A DNA stretch of 64,000 nucleotides, taken from positions 5,518,001 through 5,582,000 of the forward strand of contig CP126193.1 in NCBI GenBank assembly GCA_030272155.1, written 5' to 3'. The notes beneath the pieces were generated by a model. That model had not been told where the DNA came from. It saw only the letters and a program-made list of their open reading frames with translations, and searched no databases. Positions 22,301 through 31,226 of the stretch are shown piece after piece. Within the stretch, counting starts at the first letter, position 1. The number at the start of each line of letters is the position of its first letter. The position numbers and the translations under genes are program-made. The DNA comes from Tetradesmus obliquus (lineage: Eukaryota > Chlorophyta > Chlorophyceae > Sphaeropleales > Scenedesmaceae).

Positions 22301-24417
22301 CGTGGCAATCGTCAGCAGCAGCACCAGCAACGATTGCAGCAGCCCCGCTTAATGCCGCGTGCGTTGAAGTAGGCTACCTTACCCCTGGATGTAGGAGTAC
22401 GCACAACGACGGCCTGCGCATTGATTTGGTGTTGATGGGCTCTACGTGCTGTGTGCATGTGGCTTGTTTTACAAACGAGGTGGAGCGCAAGCTGGCGCGC
22501 CTGGCCAAGAACATGGACCATTGTCACCACCATCAAATGACACTTTGCCATCATTGTGTGCTGAGTTTCTCTTCACAGGAGCTTGAGCGCAAGCTGGCGC
22601 GCCTGGCCAAGAACATGGACCACCTGGAGCGTGCAAGGCGTGAGGAGGAGGCCCCCCTGCTGGAGGCCGCCTACCAGGCCCGCCTGCAGGACGACAAGGC
22701 CTTCCACGAGCAGCAGCAGCAGCAGCAGGCTGAGGCGCACCGGCTGGCCTGGGAGGTGGACATCCAGGAGAAGCAGCGGTGAGGCTCCATCTTCCAATTC
22801 TTGCAGCGGCTTCTTTCTTTTTGTGTTTGAGCAGTGGCGGCTCGCGACATGTCGCCAGTGTGTGCAGTGTGGTGTGCTGCAGGTTGCTGCTGTTGGTCTG
22901 CTGTTGCGTGTGCCAGGGACTGCGTATCCGCATGATGCTGCACACACCACTACAATCCTGTGTGGGTGTGTAGGGGCTCTTCTGGATGCTGCAAACCAAG
23001 ATATCCCAAGGCAATACTCAGCTCTCATGATGCGTGTCTTCTTGTAACCCCTGTGTTGCTTGCCGCTGCCCCTGCGTCTCTCCCGTTGCAGGCTGGTGCG
23101 CATGGGCGAGGACAAGCCCTCCTTTGCCGCGCTGCTCACTTCCCGCCAGGCGGAAAGTTTGAGGGCATTGCTCAGCGTCTGCATTTGGCAATGTATGTTT
23201 GCATGTGTTGACATAGTTTCCAATTTGCGGATACTCTGCTGCTCCTGCAGGCTGGTGCGCATGGGCGAGGACAAGAGCTCGTTTGCCGCGCTGATCATCA
23301 GTCGCCGTGCTGAGGAGTTTGAGGGCCTGCGCAAGCAGCGTGAGCGGCTGCTGGCGGAGCGGCGCGCGGCACGCAAGGTCAAGCGCGAGATCGACCGCCG
23401 CCAGGAGTTTGTCAAGCGCAGCCGCGCGCAGGTGGAGGCCAAGGTGAGGCGGGAAAGCTATAAAGTTTGTTTGAGCAGTTGTCGGTTTCATGTTTGAAGT
23501 ATTCGATCAGACCGTCGCCAGGAATTTGTCAAGCGCAGCAGGGCGTAGGTGGAGGCCAAGGTGAGGCGGCGAGATAAATGGATTTAGCAGCTGTTGGTTG
23601 CTATATTTATACAGATGTTTGATCAGATCGACCTCCGCCAAGAGTTTGCCAAGCGCAGGGCACAGGTGGAGGCCGAGGTGGGGGCGTGGCGCAGGGCAGG
23701 TAGCGGCTGCACTGGTTGTCTACAACAGATGCGGCATTGAGGTTCAGAACCAAAGACTGCGTACAAACATCAAGAAGAAGCAATCAATTCTGCAGAATGT
23801 AATGGTAGTGCAACCTTCTTCAGCTCGAAAACGTGGGGTTGGGTAAAAAAACTCATGCCAGCCGCTACTGACTGGCGCATGTCCCGTATTTGGACATGTG
23901 CAAGTCAGAAGCGGCTGGCATGAGTCATGTGAGCTTTCCTGTCACACACGCACACCCTGCACTGGGCCTCTTGTTGCGCATAGTGCTCAATGGCGTTGGT
24001 TCTTGTGCAAGTCTTCGCATCTCTGGCAATCTCGCACTGTGTCACCAACATACGTATGCACACCTTTGCCTGCAGATCGCTGAGATTGAGGAGCAGCGCC
24101 GTGCAGCAGAGGAGGAGCGCAAGAAGGCCGAGCGCGAGGAGCAGCGCCGCAAGGCAGAGGAGGCAGCAGCCAAGCAGCGCGCACGCGAGGAGGAGATCGA
24201 GCGCAAGCTCAAGGAGGAGAAGGAAGCAATCCTGGCTGGCCGCACAGCCCCAGCAGCACCTGCAGCAGCAGCAGCAGGCGACGGCGGCGGCGGCAACAGG
24301 TTCATTCCTCCTGCGCTGCGCAAGAAGATGGAGGCAGAAGCAGCAGCAGCAGGCGGCGGCGCACCAGCAGCAGCAGCATCGGCAGCGCCGGCGGCTGACT
24401 GGCGCAGCGAGCTCCCT

Positions 24418-24450
<33 letters not shown>

Positions 24451-24732
24451 CCGCGGCCAGCAGCAGCAGAGGAGGATAGGTGGGGCCGCAGGGACGGCGC
24501 TGCGCCTGCTGCAGCAGCTGGCGGCAGCAGCAGCGGCGGTGGCAAGTTTGTGCCTGCCTTCAGGCGGGGGCAGGCTGGTGGTGAGGAGCCGGGCGCTGCT
24601 GCTGCTGCTCAGCGCAGTGAGGAGCGGCGGGAAGAGCGCAGGGACCGGGATGAGCCTCCACGCAGCGGCGGCGGCGGCTATGTGCCACCCAGCAGGCGCG
24701 GTGCTGCCGGCGGCGGTGGCAGCAAGTGGTAG
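16339..24732 (+). CDS. TIF3A1: Translation initiation factor eIF3 subunit a
   Basis: Fourteen exons close to 1028 residues: 16339-16680, 17334-17423, 18300-18514, 18851-19042, 19377-19494, 19696-19836, 20232-20411, 20790-21011, 21264-21488, 21687-21923, 22152-22226, 22579-22778, 23251-23443 and 24076-24732. eIF3a is the large scaffold of eIF3 on the 40S ribosome. The N-terminus ([36 protein letters not shown]) and [17 protein letters not shown] match plant eIF3a closely. The PCI domain spans roughly 320-520, ending near [14 protein letters not shown]. Residues about 575-880 form the long charged coiled coil ([18 protein letters not shown]). The tail is Ala/Gly/Arg-rich with [12 protein letters not shown] and YVPPSRRGA motifs. 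Length is close to plant homologues (about 990). Nine exons have echo copies in neighbouring introns, more than any other gene here. Confidence 0.95.
17217..17254 (+). repeat. Acceptor-side copy of eIF3a exon 2
   Basis: TGCAG followed by [13 protein letters not shown] coding sequence precedes the working exon 2 (17334) by 117 bp. The first 32 exon bases are identical to the working copy, then sequence diverges into a stop. It could act as a decoy 3' splice site. Confidence 0.9.
18121..18290 (+). repeat. Two acceptor-side copies of eIF3a exon 3
   Basis: The start of exon 3 ([10 protein letters not shown], acceptor at 18299) occurs earlier at 18124 and 18211, each followed by the same co-duplicated words (CTTCTGCATACCAAAC, TGCTTGCTTTCT). 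The first keeps CAG, whereas the second reads CACAG/AAGCC. Both diverge after about 35 coding bases. Confidence 0.9.
18631..18850 (+). repeat. Two acceptor-side copies of eIF3a exon 4
   Basis: The exon 4 start ([16 protein letters not shown], acceptor at 18850) is copied at about 18631-18690 and 18734-18785. The nearer copy has CCGCAG before GTACCGC and encodes the same residues with silent changes (GAGTCG for GAGAGC, AATCTG for AACCTG). The farther copy reads [16 protein letters not shown] and lacks a good acceptor. Confidence 0.9.
19837..20155 (+). repeat. Donor-side copies of eIF3a exon 6
   Basis: The exon 6 end (MANILGFSV, donor at 19837) and about 90 bases of intron recur at about 19920-20015, then shorter at about 20020-20060 ([11 protein letters not shown]) and 20117-20155 ([10 protein letters not shown]). 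The intron words GCTGCAGCAGAGTGT and TTTGTGAGCTCAGCAGCA are shared between the first two. Divergence increases with distance. Confidence 0.8.
20500..20545 (+). repeat. Donor-side copy of eIF3a exon 7
   Basis: About 42 bases covering [12 protein letters not shown] and the GTGGGTGT donor (working site at 20412) are repeated without change 125 bp downstream in intron 7. Identity suggests a recent duplication or conversion. Confidence 0.92.
20695..20730 (+). repeat. Partial copy of eIF3a exon 8 start
   Basis: KDLAMLQYP coding sequence in intron 7 mirrors [10 protein letters not shown] at about 20823-20853 of exon 8. It is short and lacks the acceptor, so it is the weakest of the eIF3a copies. 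Confidence 0.6.
21139..21192 (+). repeat. Acceptor-side copy of eIF3a exon 9
   Basis: The start of exon 9 ([17 protein letters not shown], acceptor at 21263) is mirrored 125 bp upstream as [14 protein letters not shown] in the shifted frame; in the matching frame it reads [16 protein letters not shown]. The downstream words (TCACATCGACTC, CCTGCTTCGTGC) mark the end of the unit. Confidence 0.8.
22477..22525 (+). repeat. Acceptor-side copy of eIF3a exon 12
   Basis: [14 protein letters not shown] coding sequence occurs about 100 bp before the working exon 12 ([16 protein letters not shown], from 22579). Thirty-eight bases around it are identical, and then the copy diverges into CACCACCAT repeats. 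Confidence 0.9.
23092..23170 (+). repeat. Acceptor-side copy of eIF3a exon 13
   Basis: A TTGCAG acceptor followed by [21 protein letters not shown] lies 159 bp before the working exon 13 ([21 protein letters not shown], from 23251). The copy has a one-base loss afterwards, so joining exon 12 to it would shift frame. It is a pseudo-exon with an intact 3' splice site. Confidence 0.9.
23509..23700 (+). repeat. Two donor-side copies of eIF3a exon 13
   Basis: The end of exon 13 ([17 protein letters not shown], donor at 23444) recurs at about 23509-23575 and 23625-23690. The first keeps AAGGTGAGGCGG but has a TAG in place of the Gln region; the second has GAGGTGGGGGCG. The word GATCAGA before each marks the duplicated unit. 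Confidence 0.88.
23851..23925. other. Near-perfect 34-bp hairpin in eIF3a intron 13
   Basis: Arms at 23851-23884 and 23892-23925 are inverted copies with three mismatches in 34 positions around a 7-base loop. The hairpin would form in either strand's RNA. Possible readings are a small-RNA precursor or a very short foldback element. Size and pairing suit an algal miRNA-type stem, but no expression evidence is available from sequence. Confidence 0.7.
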
Positions 24733-25623
24733 AGTGGCTGGATGCGGAGCCGTGGTGTGGTGCCACAGCCAAGGTTCTAACATTATGGCTGATGCAGGGT
24801 TCTGTTGCCAAGCGGTTTCACCTTGTGGTGCTGAAGCGGCAGTGAGGTGTGCTGGCATTGCTGTTCCGGTCAGTTGCGGGGCATGGGAAAGGGACTTCGC
24901 AGGGGCTAGCGGGGTTGGGTAGGTAGGCTGCGTGTGTGATGTGGGTGTGTTTCAGGCATATGTGGGTGTGCGTGTGCTTGCATCTTGTCCCGGGTCTAAT
25001 GGGATGTTTGTGTTGTGCCAAACTGCAGGCGTGCAACGCTTTGTGGCTTGTGTTTGAAACTAGGCAGTTGTCTATGCACACGTTGGTATGCTGTTGAGGA
25101 CCTGCCACCAGGTTCAGGTGCTGGTAATGATTTTATAGCCCCTTCTGGTTACGGATCATCTGATGCTGTCAGAAGCGATTGTTAGTTTTCACTTGAGTGT
25201 GAGATCTGTCAACCAGTCAGACCCACTGGGTGCCATGCAGCACTCCTGCTCTGCACACTGCAAATGCACATCCAGCAGAAGTGAATCTGAGGCCAGCTGG
25301 TCAGGGCAGGTGAAAAGGAGCCGGTCTGACAAGCAAGCGACGTCATCATGCTAGACATGCTTCGGGACAGTCCTGCATGCCGCACAGCTGCTCGCCAGTC
25401 ACGTCTGGGTCTTGCCATCTGTCATGTGTCATGTGTCAAAGACTGTCATCGGGGTTGGGGCTAGTAATCGGATGGAAAATGTGCCAGCAGGTTGCGCTTC
25501 TGGCACATGCGCTTCGATTACGACTTGGGATTTCTCCGTAGCTCGTCAAGACTTGTGCCACAAACTGAGCAGCCAACAATTGACACGCTACTACAAGCAC
25601 TACTCACTCGCTAGCCTGCCAGC
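24733..25623. other. Intergenic between eIF3a and HCCS
   Basis: It holds the eIF3a 3' flank and the HCCS promoter. I find no TGTAA word close to the eIF3a stop and no TATA-like box close to the HCCS ATG. No coding segment is recognised. Confidence 0.5.
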
Positions 25624-27296
25624 ATGGGCGCATCTGCCAGCAAGGAAACGAGTTTAAGTAGTCAATCAGTCGTAAACAGCAGCACAGATGGACCGCCTGT
25701 AGTGCAGCAGCAGGGGGTAGCAGCAGCAGCAGAGTCGCGCTGCCCTGTTCCCGAGAACTACCGCAATCCAGCCATCTACAACGTCTACTCGCAGCGTATA
25801 AACGACCCAGCCGCGCAGCAGGCATGCCCCAGCCCGCTATCAGCACTGCAGGGTACAGACCTTCTGGACCCCAAAAACAACATGCCTCTAGAAGCCAACC
25901 AGCAGCCATGCCCTGGTCAACGCAAGCCGCTGTCCACTGAGAGGATACAGTCAACCATCCCAAAGGGTGGCACAGACGCCACCTGGCTGTACCCATCACC
26001 GCAGATGTTCTTCAACGGTGAGTTCTCCGCATCTCCACAGCTCAGCAGTCGCACCAGCCTCACAGCATTTGAGTGCTGACGCAAACCGCCAGCATTGCTG
26101 GCTGCATATAGCAGCCCATGATTTCTTCTCAACTCCCAGGATGACAATTGGTCTCCTGACTGGTCTTCTGCTGCGCCGGTGGTGGTGACACCCGTGTACT
26201 GCAGCGCTGCGGCGCAAGGGCAAGGGTGATGATGTGGCAGAGGAGCAGATGGACGCCGTCGTGCGCGCACACAACGGTGAGGCAGGGGAGGTGGCGAACA
26301 GCAGCATGTGTGTCCTGTTGTTGCTGCAGAGCTAGAGAGCTTGCTGCAGATGCGCAGCATGCACTGTTTGTTGGTGTTCAGTAGCGGTCAGGCTGTGCAG
26401 TTGGGCTGTCAGGACCTTGGCCAATTCTAACGACTGCGTTGCCGATACTTTGCTTTTACTTGGACAGGATCTCTAGTACGTAGTTGCCATATTTGTCTTT
26501 TACAATATTTTCTGTGTTGCTGGGGGTTTCGTTTCCTGCTGCAGCCATGAACGAGGCGACCTGGCAGACGGTGCAGGACTGGGAGCAGCTGCACTGCGAG
26601 GAGTGCAAGCACGCGCAGCTGCTGCGCTTCCAGGGCAGGCCGCACGACCTCAGGTGGGGCGCAGCAGCAGCAGCAGCAACAGTGGTGGTGGTGGCAGTAG
26701 CAGCAGCATTGACGATAGCACAGTGGGCACTTCACTCGTGTTGCAGCAGCTGCAGCAGCAGCGGTAGCGTTATAAAGGTCAGCACGCCACACTAGCTGCA
26801 TTCGAGTTGTTGCACAGCCGCTATGCGCAAACATCCCCCCTCCCTGCGCAAACATTCACCCACCCCATTTTTGTGTTGCGCCTCATGCAGTAATATCTGC
26901 AACAGTGTCTTTCATAAACCCTCATTATGTCTGCCCTGCTGCATGGCATCTGCTGCTGCTGCTGCTGCTGCTGCCGCCTTCACTTGCAGCCCCCTGGCGC
27001 GGATACGCAGCTGGCTGACGGGTGAGCCGCCGTTTGACCGGCACGACTGGGTCGTTGACCGCTGCGGCAGCGAGGTGCGCTACGTGATCGACTTCTACTT
27101 TTACGACGACAAGGCAGGCAGCGCAGAGGCTTTTGAGGTGGTCACTCGGCCCGCGCTGGACTCCCCGCAGGCAGCAATTGACCGGGTGAAGATGGGCGTG
27201 TACAGGAAGTTTGCGGAGTGGGGGCTGCCGTGCCCAGTGACGGGGACGTCCTCGGGGCGCTTTGGCAGCGCACCAGCAGCAACTGCGCAGTCGTAA
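25624..27296 (+). CDS. HCCS: Holocytochrome c synthase (cytochrome c heme lyase)
   Basis: Four exons close to 293 residues: 25624-26017, 26205-26276, 26545-26653 and 26990-27296. The enzyme attaches heme covalently to apocytochrome c in the mitochondrial intermembrane space. A CPV heme-binding motif lies at residues 40-42. Then come [20 protein letters not shown] and [24 protein letters not shown], and WEQLH, where His172 matches the heme-ligand histidine of the human enzyme. [20 protein letters not shown] and [13 protein letters not shown] are family hallmarks. Its length resembles other HCCS proteins. The presence of this System III enzyme fits chlorophyte mitochondria. Its last exon is followed by up to three tandem copies. 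Confidence 0.95.
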
Positions 27297-27300
27297 TAGG

Positions 27301-27551
27301 GTGCGAGCGTAGCCTGCACATGAGCGCTGCAGCAACAGCTGCAGCAGCAGGGGCAGCGCCGAGGCCTTGGAAGTTGTCACTCGGCCTGCGCTGGACTCGC
27401 CGCAGGCAGCGATCAACCGGGTGAAGATGGGGGTGTACAGGAAGTTTGCGGAGTGGGGCCTGCCGTGTCCTGTGACGGGCACGTCTTCGGGGCGCTTCGG
27501 CAACGCGCCAGCAGCAGCGCAGGCAGCTACGGGGCAGTCGTTCCGCCCACT

Positions 27552-27588
<37 letters not shown>

Positions 27589-27930
27589 TGTATCGCGTAA
27601 TTATGGGTGTGTATATGAGGTTAGCTGCCTTGCCAGGTTACTGGCACGTACTTGAGGCCTGTGGGAGATCACCAGCAGCGCAAGCAGTAGCGACTGCGCA
27701 GTCGTGACAGGGCGCTAGCGCCTTTCACCCTCCAGCGCCGCCGCAGCAGCATCAGCATCAGCAGCGCAGCGGCACTGCTGAGCAACAGTGGCAGCTGGAT
27801 ATTGCTGAGAGATGGGCGTGTAGGGGAAGATGGCAGAGTGGGGGCTGCCTTGCCGGTGACTGGGACGTCCTCGGGGCGCTTCGGCACTGCACCAGCACAG
27901 GCAGCAGCAGCAACTGCCCAGTGTAATGCG
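27301..27930 (+). repeat. Three tandem copies of the HCCS terminal exon
   Basis: Copy 2 (27349-27600) encodes [20 protein letters not shown] and continues through [20 protein letters not shown] in an intact frame, ending in a poly-Gln run and TAA. Copy 3 (about 27601-27720) is degenerate but ends ACTGCGCAGTCGTGACAGGGC, mirroring the working 3' end. Copy 4 (about 27785-27930) is partly open ([17 protein letters not shown] in its frame). Working and second copies differ at 18 codons over about 52 aligned, 15 of them silent. Confidence 0.88.
27922..27926 (+). terminator. Possible HCCS polyadenylation word TGTAA
   Basis: TGTAA is the usual chlorophyte polyadenylation signal. This one lies 626 bases after the HCCS stop, at the end of the fourth terminal-exon copy, which would place all copies in the 3' UTR. 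This is positional inference only. Confidence 0.35.
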
Positions 27931-27973
27931 GCGGCGAATGTGTACTGCAGACCAGCGCCGCGGCGGCGGCAGC

Positions 27974-27975
<2 letters not shown>

Positions 27976-28023
<48 letters not shown>
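27976..28023. repeat. (CAG)16 microsatellite
   Basis: Sixteen uninterrupted CAG units follow the last HCCS exon copy. They are not in a supported coding frame. Confidence 0.95.
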
Positions 28024-28024
<1 letters not shown>

Positions 28025-28099
28025 CAAGGACACGGCACAGGAGTGTACCTGCAGTGAGTGCAGCAGCAAGCTGCGTCTGGTGCACCATGTAGTTGTGCT

Positions 28100-29495
28100 T
28101 TCAAGCCTATAGCCTACAAGCCTACAAGTTGTCGATACACAGGGCACCAGTGGCCTGCGTTCACTGTGAAGCTGAATATATATTCTATGCTTTCTTGACT
28201 GGTGTTACGGCCTTGCAGGCTACGCCTGTTCGTGTCATTATTGTCATGCTCAGGATTGCTATTGCTCAAGCGTATATGGGCTGCTGTTGTATGCCTGAGC
28301 TGGCATTGATGGTCTCAATCTGCAGTTTTAACAGGTGCAGCTGCGCAATTGCTAAAATCTGCAGATGTTTGTAGCAAAGATTTGACATCTGTGTGTGTGT
28401 GCGTGCGAGTCGATCAAACTGCTGAGGGTCATGACTGCAGTACCTGATCAAGTATTGCGTGCGTAGCACAGCGTGTGGTTTGGCAGGCTTGTGCATTCGA
28501 CAAACGCGTTGCAAATGCATCGTAAGGCAAATGCACATCTGATGGTGCTCATGCAGCCCTTGCTGAAGCATTTGAACCTGCATGCCATCATGATGCAGCA
28601 GAGTGCAACAAGTTGCTGGTACTGCCGTCACACGGCCATCCTCCTTCTGGTGTGGCACAGCTCCAGTCTTTACGAAAGTTTGCGAAAGTAAGTATATGAT
28701 TGTGATGCATTGCGTGGGCTTGGCACCAGAGATGAGGTGAGATGGACAGTTGTACCGCCTCCGAGGCTGTGAGTCACAGCTGACAAACATACAAACCACG
28801 AGCCAGACGCCAACAGTCCCAACTGCTTTTTGCAGATCTGGTGCCTCTAGTCTTCCATGTTAACACCTTTTGCATCGACACCTGCAAGGGTCATCTTTGC
28901 AGCGCGCACGTTTTGGCACGCACGGTCCCGTCACATGTAGCTTACTGTCGCACTGAGCACGTTTTCACGGCACGAGGCACTTGCACACACCAACATTAAA
29001 CACGTTTCGGGCTGCTCTGCAACAGGCGCGTCGCCGAGGCACAGATGAAGCAAGAATAGCCCAGCTTCTCTCGCTGACATACCGTAACTACCTACTACTG
29101 TTATGTTGAGTCTTACCGTCCACTGCGCTGGGTCATTAAAGGCCCGTGCACCTTTTTTTGCTCTATACTGCCCTTTGTAGGATTTACGTACAAACATCTG
29201 CAGCTGAGCCCAGCACCACTGACATCAGGCACGGCTGACAGGGTCTCTGTGGCTGACACGATTGACTAATACATAAGGAGAGAGCTTTTGGACACTTTAC
29301 GAAGATGTGCGGTGATTGGCTTCTTCAGCTGGCTTACCAGATGGTATCAAGCTTGGTGTGCTGTGCGTGCTGTGCCTTGCCGAGAGCGGCTGATGTTGCG
29401 CCTGGTCATTTAGAGTTCCCAACGATACATCATGCTGCGTATAAACTATACTGCGGCACGTATGCCATTTATCTTATGGATTTGCTCATCCCTCG
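28100..29495. other. Intergenic between HCCS copies and GNAT gene
   Basis: About 1.4 kb with more A+T than the exons. No family-like coding segment, RNA gene or strong repeat was seen. A short TGTG run lies near 28389-28402. Confidence 0.5.
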
Positions 29496-31071
29496 ATGCC
29501 TCGAACCCACACTTCCTTGTCTTCGCTTTCCAGGTTGAGCAACCCGAGTAGACTTCGCGACAACCCTTTACTCGGTCTCATGGCCTTCACCAGATCCATG
29601 GCTGTGGCTGCGGCTACCGCAGCAGCTGCTCCGGTTCATGTTCATGGCCCTGGCCAGGCAGGAGCTGCTGCAGCTGCGCAGGCTCATGATCCTGACCAGG
29701 CAGCAGTGCCAGCTGACTGGGAGCTTCGCTGGGGTGACGAGTCAGCACGGGACATCGCTGGCCTGCCTGAGGCACTTGAGAAGCCAGGTGAGTAGATTCC
29801 AGGCACATCTGGAGCCAGACATCAGCTGTACAGCATTTGTGTGTGTAAATCACCCTAGGGCCCTGCAAGCAGCAGCCATTGCTGACATCCGCAACTATCC
29901 TGCATGCTTACTGCAGTGGGTCGACATCATCGGCAGGCAACATACCATTTGAGGTGTCGTCAATGCACGTGCTGCAAATCACCAGATGCAAGCAGACGAT
30001 CAAAACACGCTGATCAAAAGTGAGCTTCATCCAGCGTCCATCATCACCTGACACACCTCTCTTCTTTGCTGCCGCGTTGCAGGTGAAGCTGGCGTCTGCT
30101 ACCAGATCTGCCTCCCAGTCAAAGAGATGCCCGCAATGCCAGTGAGGAGGGCCTTCATCACCGCCCTTGCCAGAGAGCTGGGACAGCCAGCGCCCGAGTT
30201 CCCAAGCTCAGACGGCTGCTCCGACGAGGAGGAGTATGATGAGGACGACTACGAGGACATGTCTGCGGCTCACGCATGCGGTGACAGCACCTACATCGGC
30301 GACTGGAGGGAGGTCAGCTCAGCTCTGCTGTGGGAGTCAGGTGACTGGGACCCCTCAAAGACGCACGCGTCAGTGTGGCTGACCATGCGCAACCACCACG
30401 GCAGTGTCCAGGAGCGCCGTTGGGTAGAGGACGCAGTAATGGCCGCACTCCTGGATGGTGCTGTAGGCATGGAGTGGGACACAGACCTCATCTGCAAGGA
30501 GGCAGGGAGCTCGCGGGTGCGTGTGTTTGCACTGCCGCGCAACACATTCACTGTGGGGCAGTGGCCAGGCTGCGGCAGAGGCAGCAGCGGTGGCAGCAGT
30601 GTTGGTGGCCGTGGTGGCAGCAGTGGTAACGGCAATGGTGGCGGCAATGCCACTGCCGCGGGGTGGCCCCTGTGGTGGTGCGTCAGGACGCAGCCAGAAC
30701 ATGGTATAGATGGAGATGGATACGGCATGCCGTTGGCTTCATGGTCTGTTTCTCTGCACACTAGGGCTGCTGATGGCTCCTACTCGCTGGTGGCACGTGC
30801 AAACGGGACCTTCTGCCCTTATGCAGAGCCCTCAGACACGTACTTTGCTGGTGGGCTGCATGTTGAGCTGCTTGAGGTGCGCAGCGACTGCAGGGGCAAG
30901 AAGTATGGCAAGGCTTTGCTGCAGCTGGTTGAGAAAGCTGCCTTGGACTTCTTTGGTCCCAACTCAATGGTGTACATCTATGCCTATGATCACTGGTTCT
31001 ATGAGACGCAGGGCTATACTATGGTAGGCATGGACGACTTTTACAAGATCGTGTGCCCGCCTGCTCACTAG
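29496..31071 (+). CDS. GNAT-fold acetyltransferase-like protein, substrate unknown
   Basis: Two exons (29496-29787 and 30083-31071) join in phase to 426 residues. The N-terminus is Ser/Arg-rich (MPRTHTSLSSLSRLSNPSRL), possibly an organelle transit peptide; a second in-frame ATG lies at 29580. An acidic stretch (DEEEYDEDDYED) follows the junction. The C-terminal 60 residues carry GNAT features: a beta strand VELLEVRSDC, the acetyl-CoA loop RGKKYGKALL (motif A, Q/R-x-x-G-x-G/A type), a helix, then WFYETQGYTMVG resembling motif B. A Gly-rich run near the middle (GGSSVGGRGGSSG) looks like a linker. The rest has no match I recognise. Acetyltransferase activity is inferred from motif A only. Confidence 0.65.
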
Positions 31072-31221
31072 TGGCAAAGTAGTGCACGCGCAGCATGGCA
31101 CAGCTCACTGAGCTATGACAGTGACTGTCTGTGCAGTGTTAGTTGGAGTGTCAGCTCGGTCGCCTGCTGTATTGCGCAGGGCACAGCTGTCCTGGGCCGT
31201 GGTGGTGAGTTTATGTGGTGT

Positions 31222-31226
31222 TGTAA
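31222..31226 (+). terminator. Probable GNAT gene polyadenylation word TGTAA
   Basis: TGTAA lies 151 bases after the stop of the GNAT-domain gene, a typical distance in green algae. Confidence 0.5.

Noticed and set aside
23092-23170. Second, in-frame exon 13 of eIF3a used in tandem
   Set aside because: The copy has lost one base and meets no donor before the frame is destroyed, so it is a pseudo-exon.
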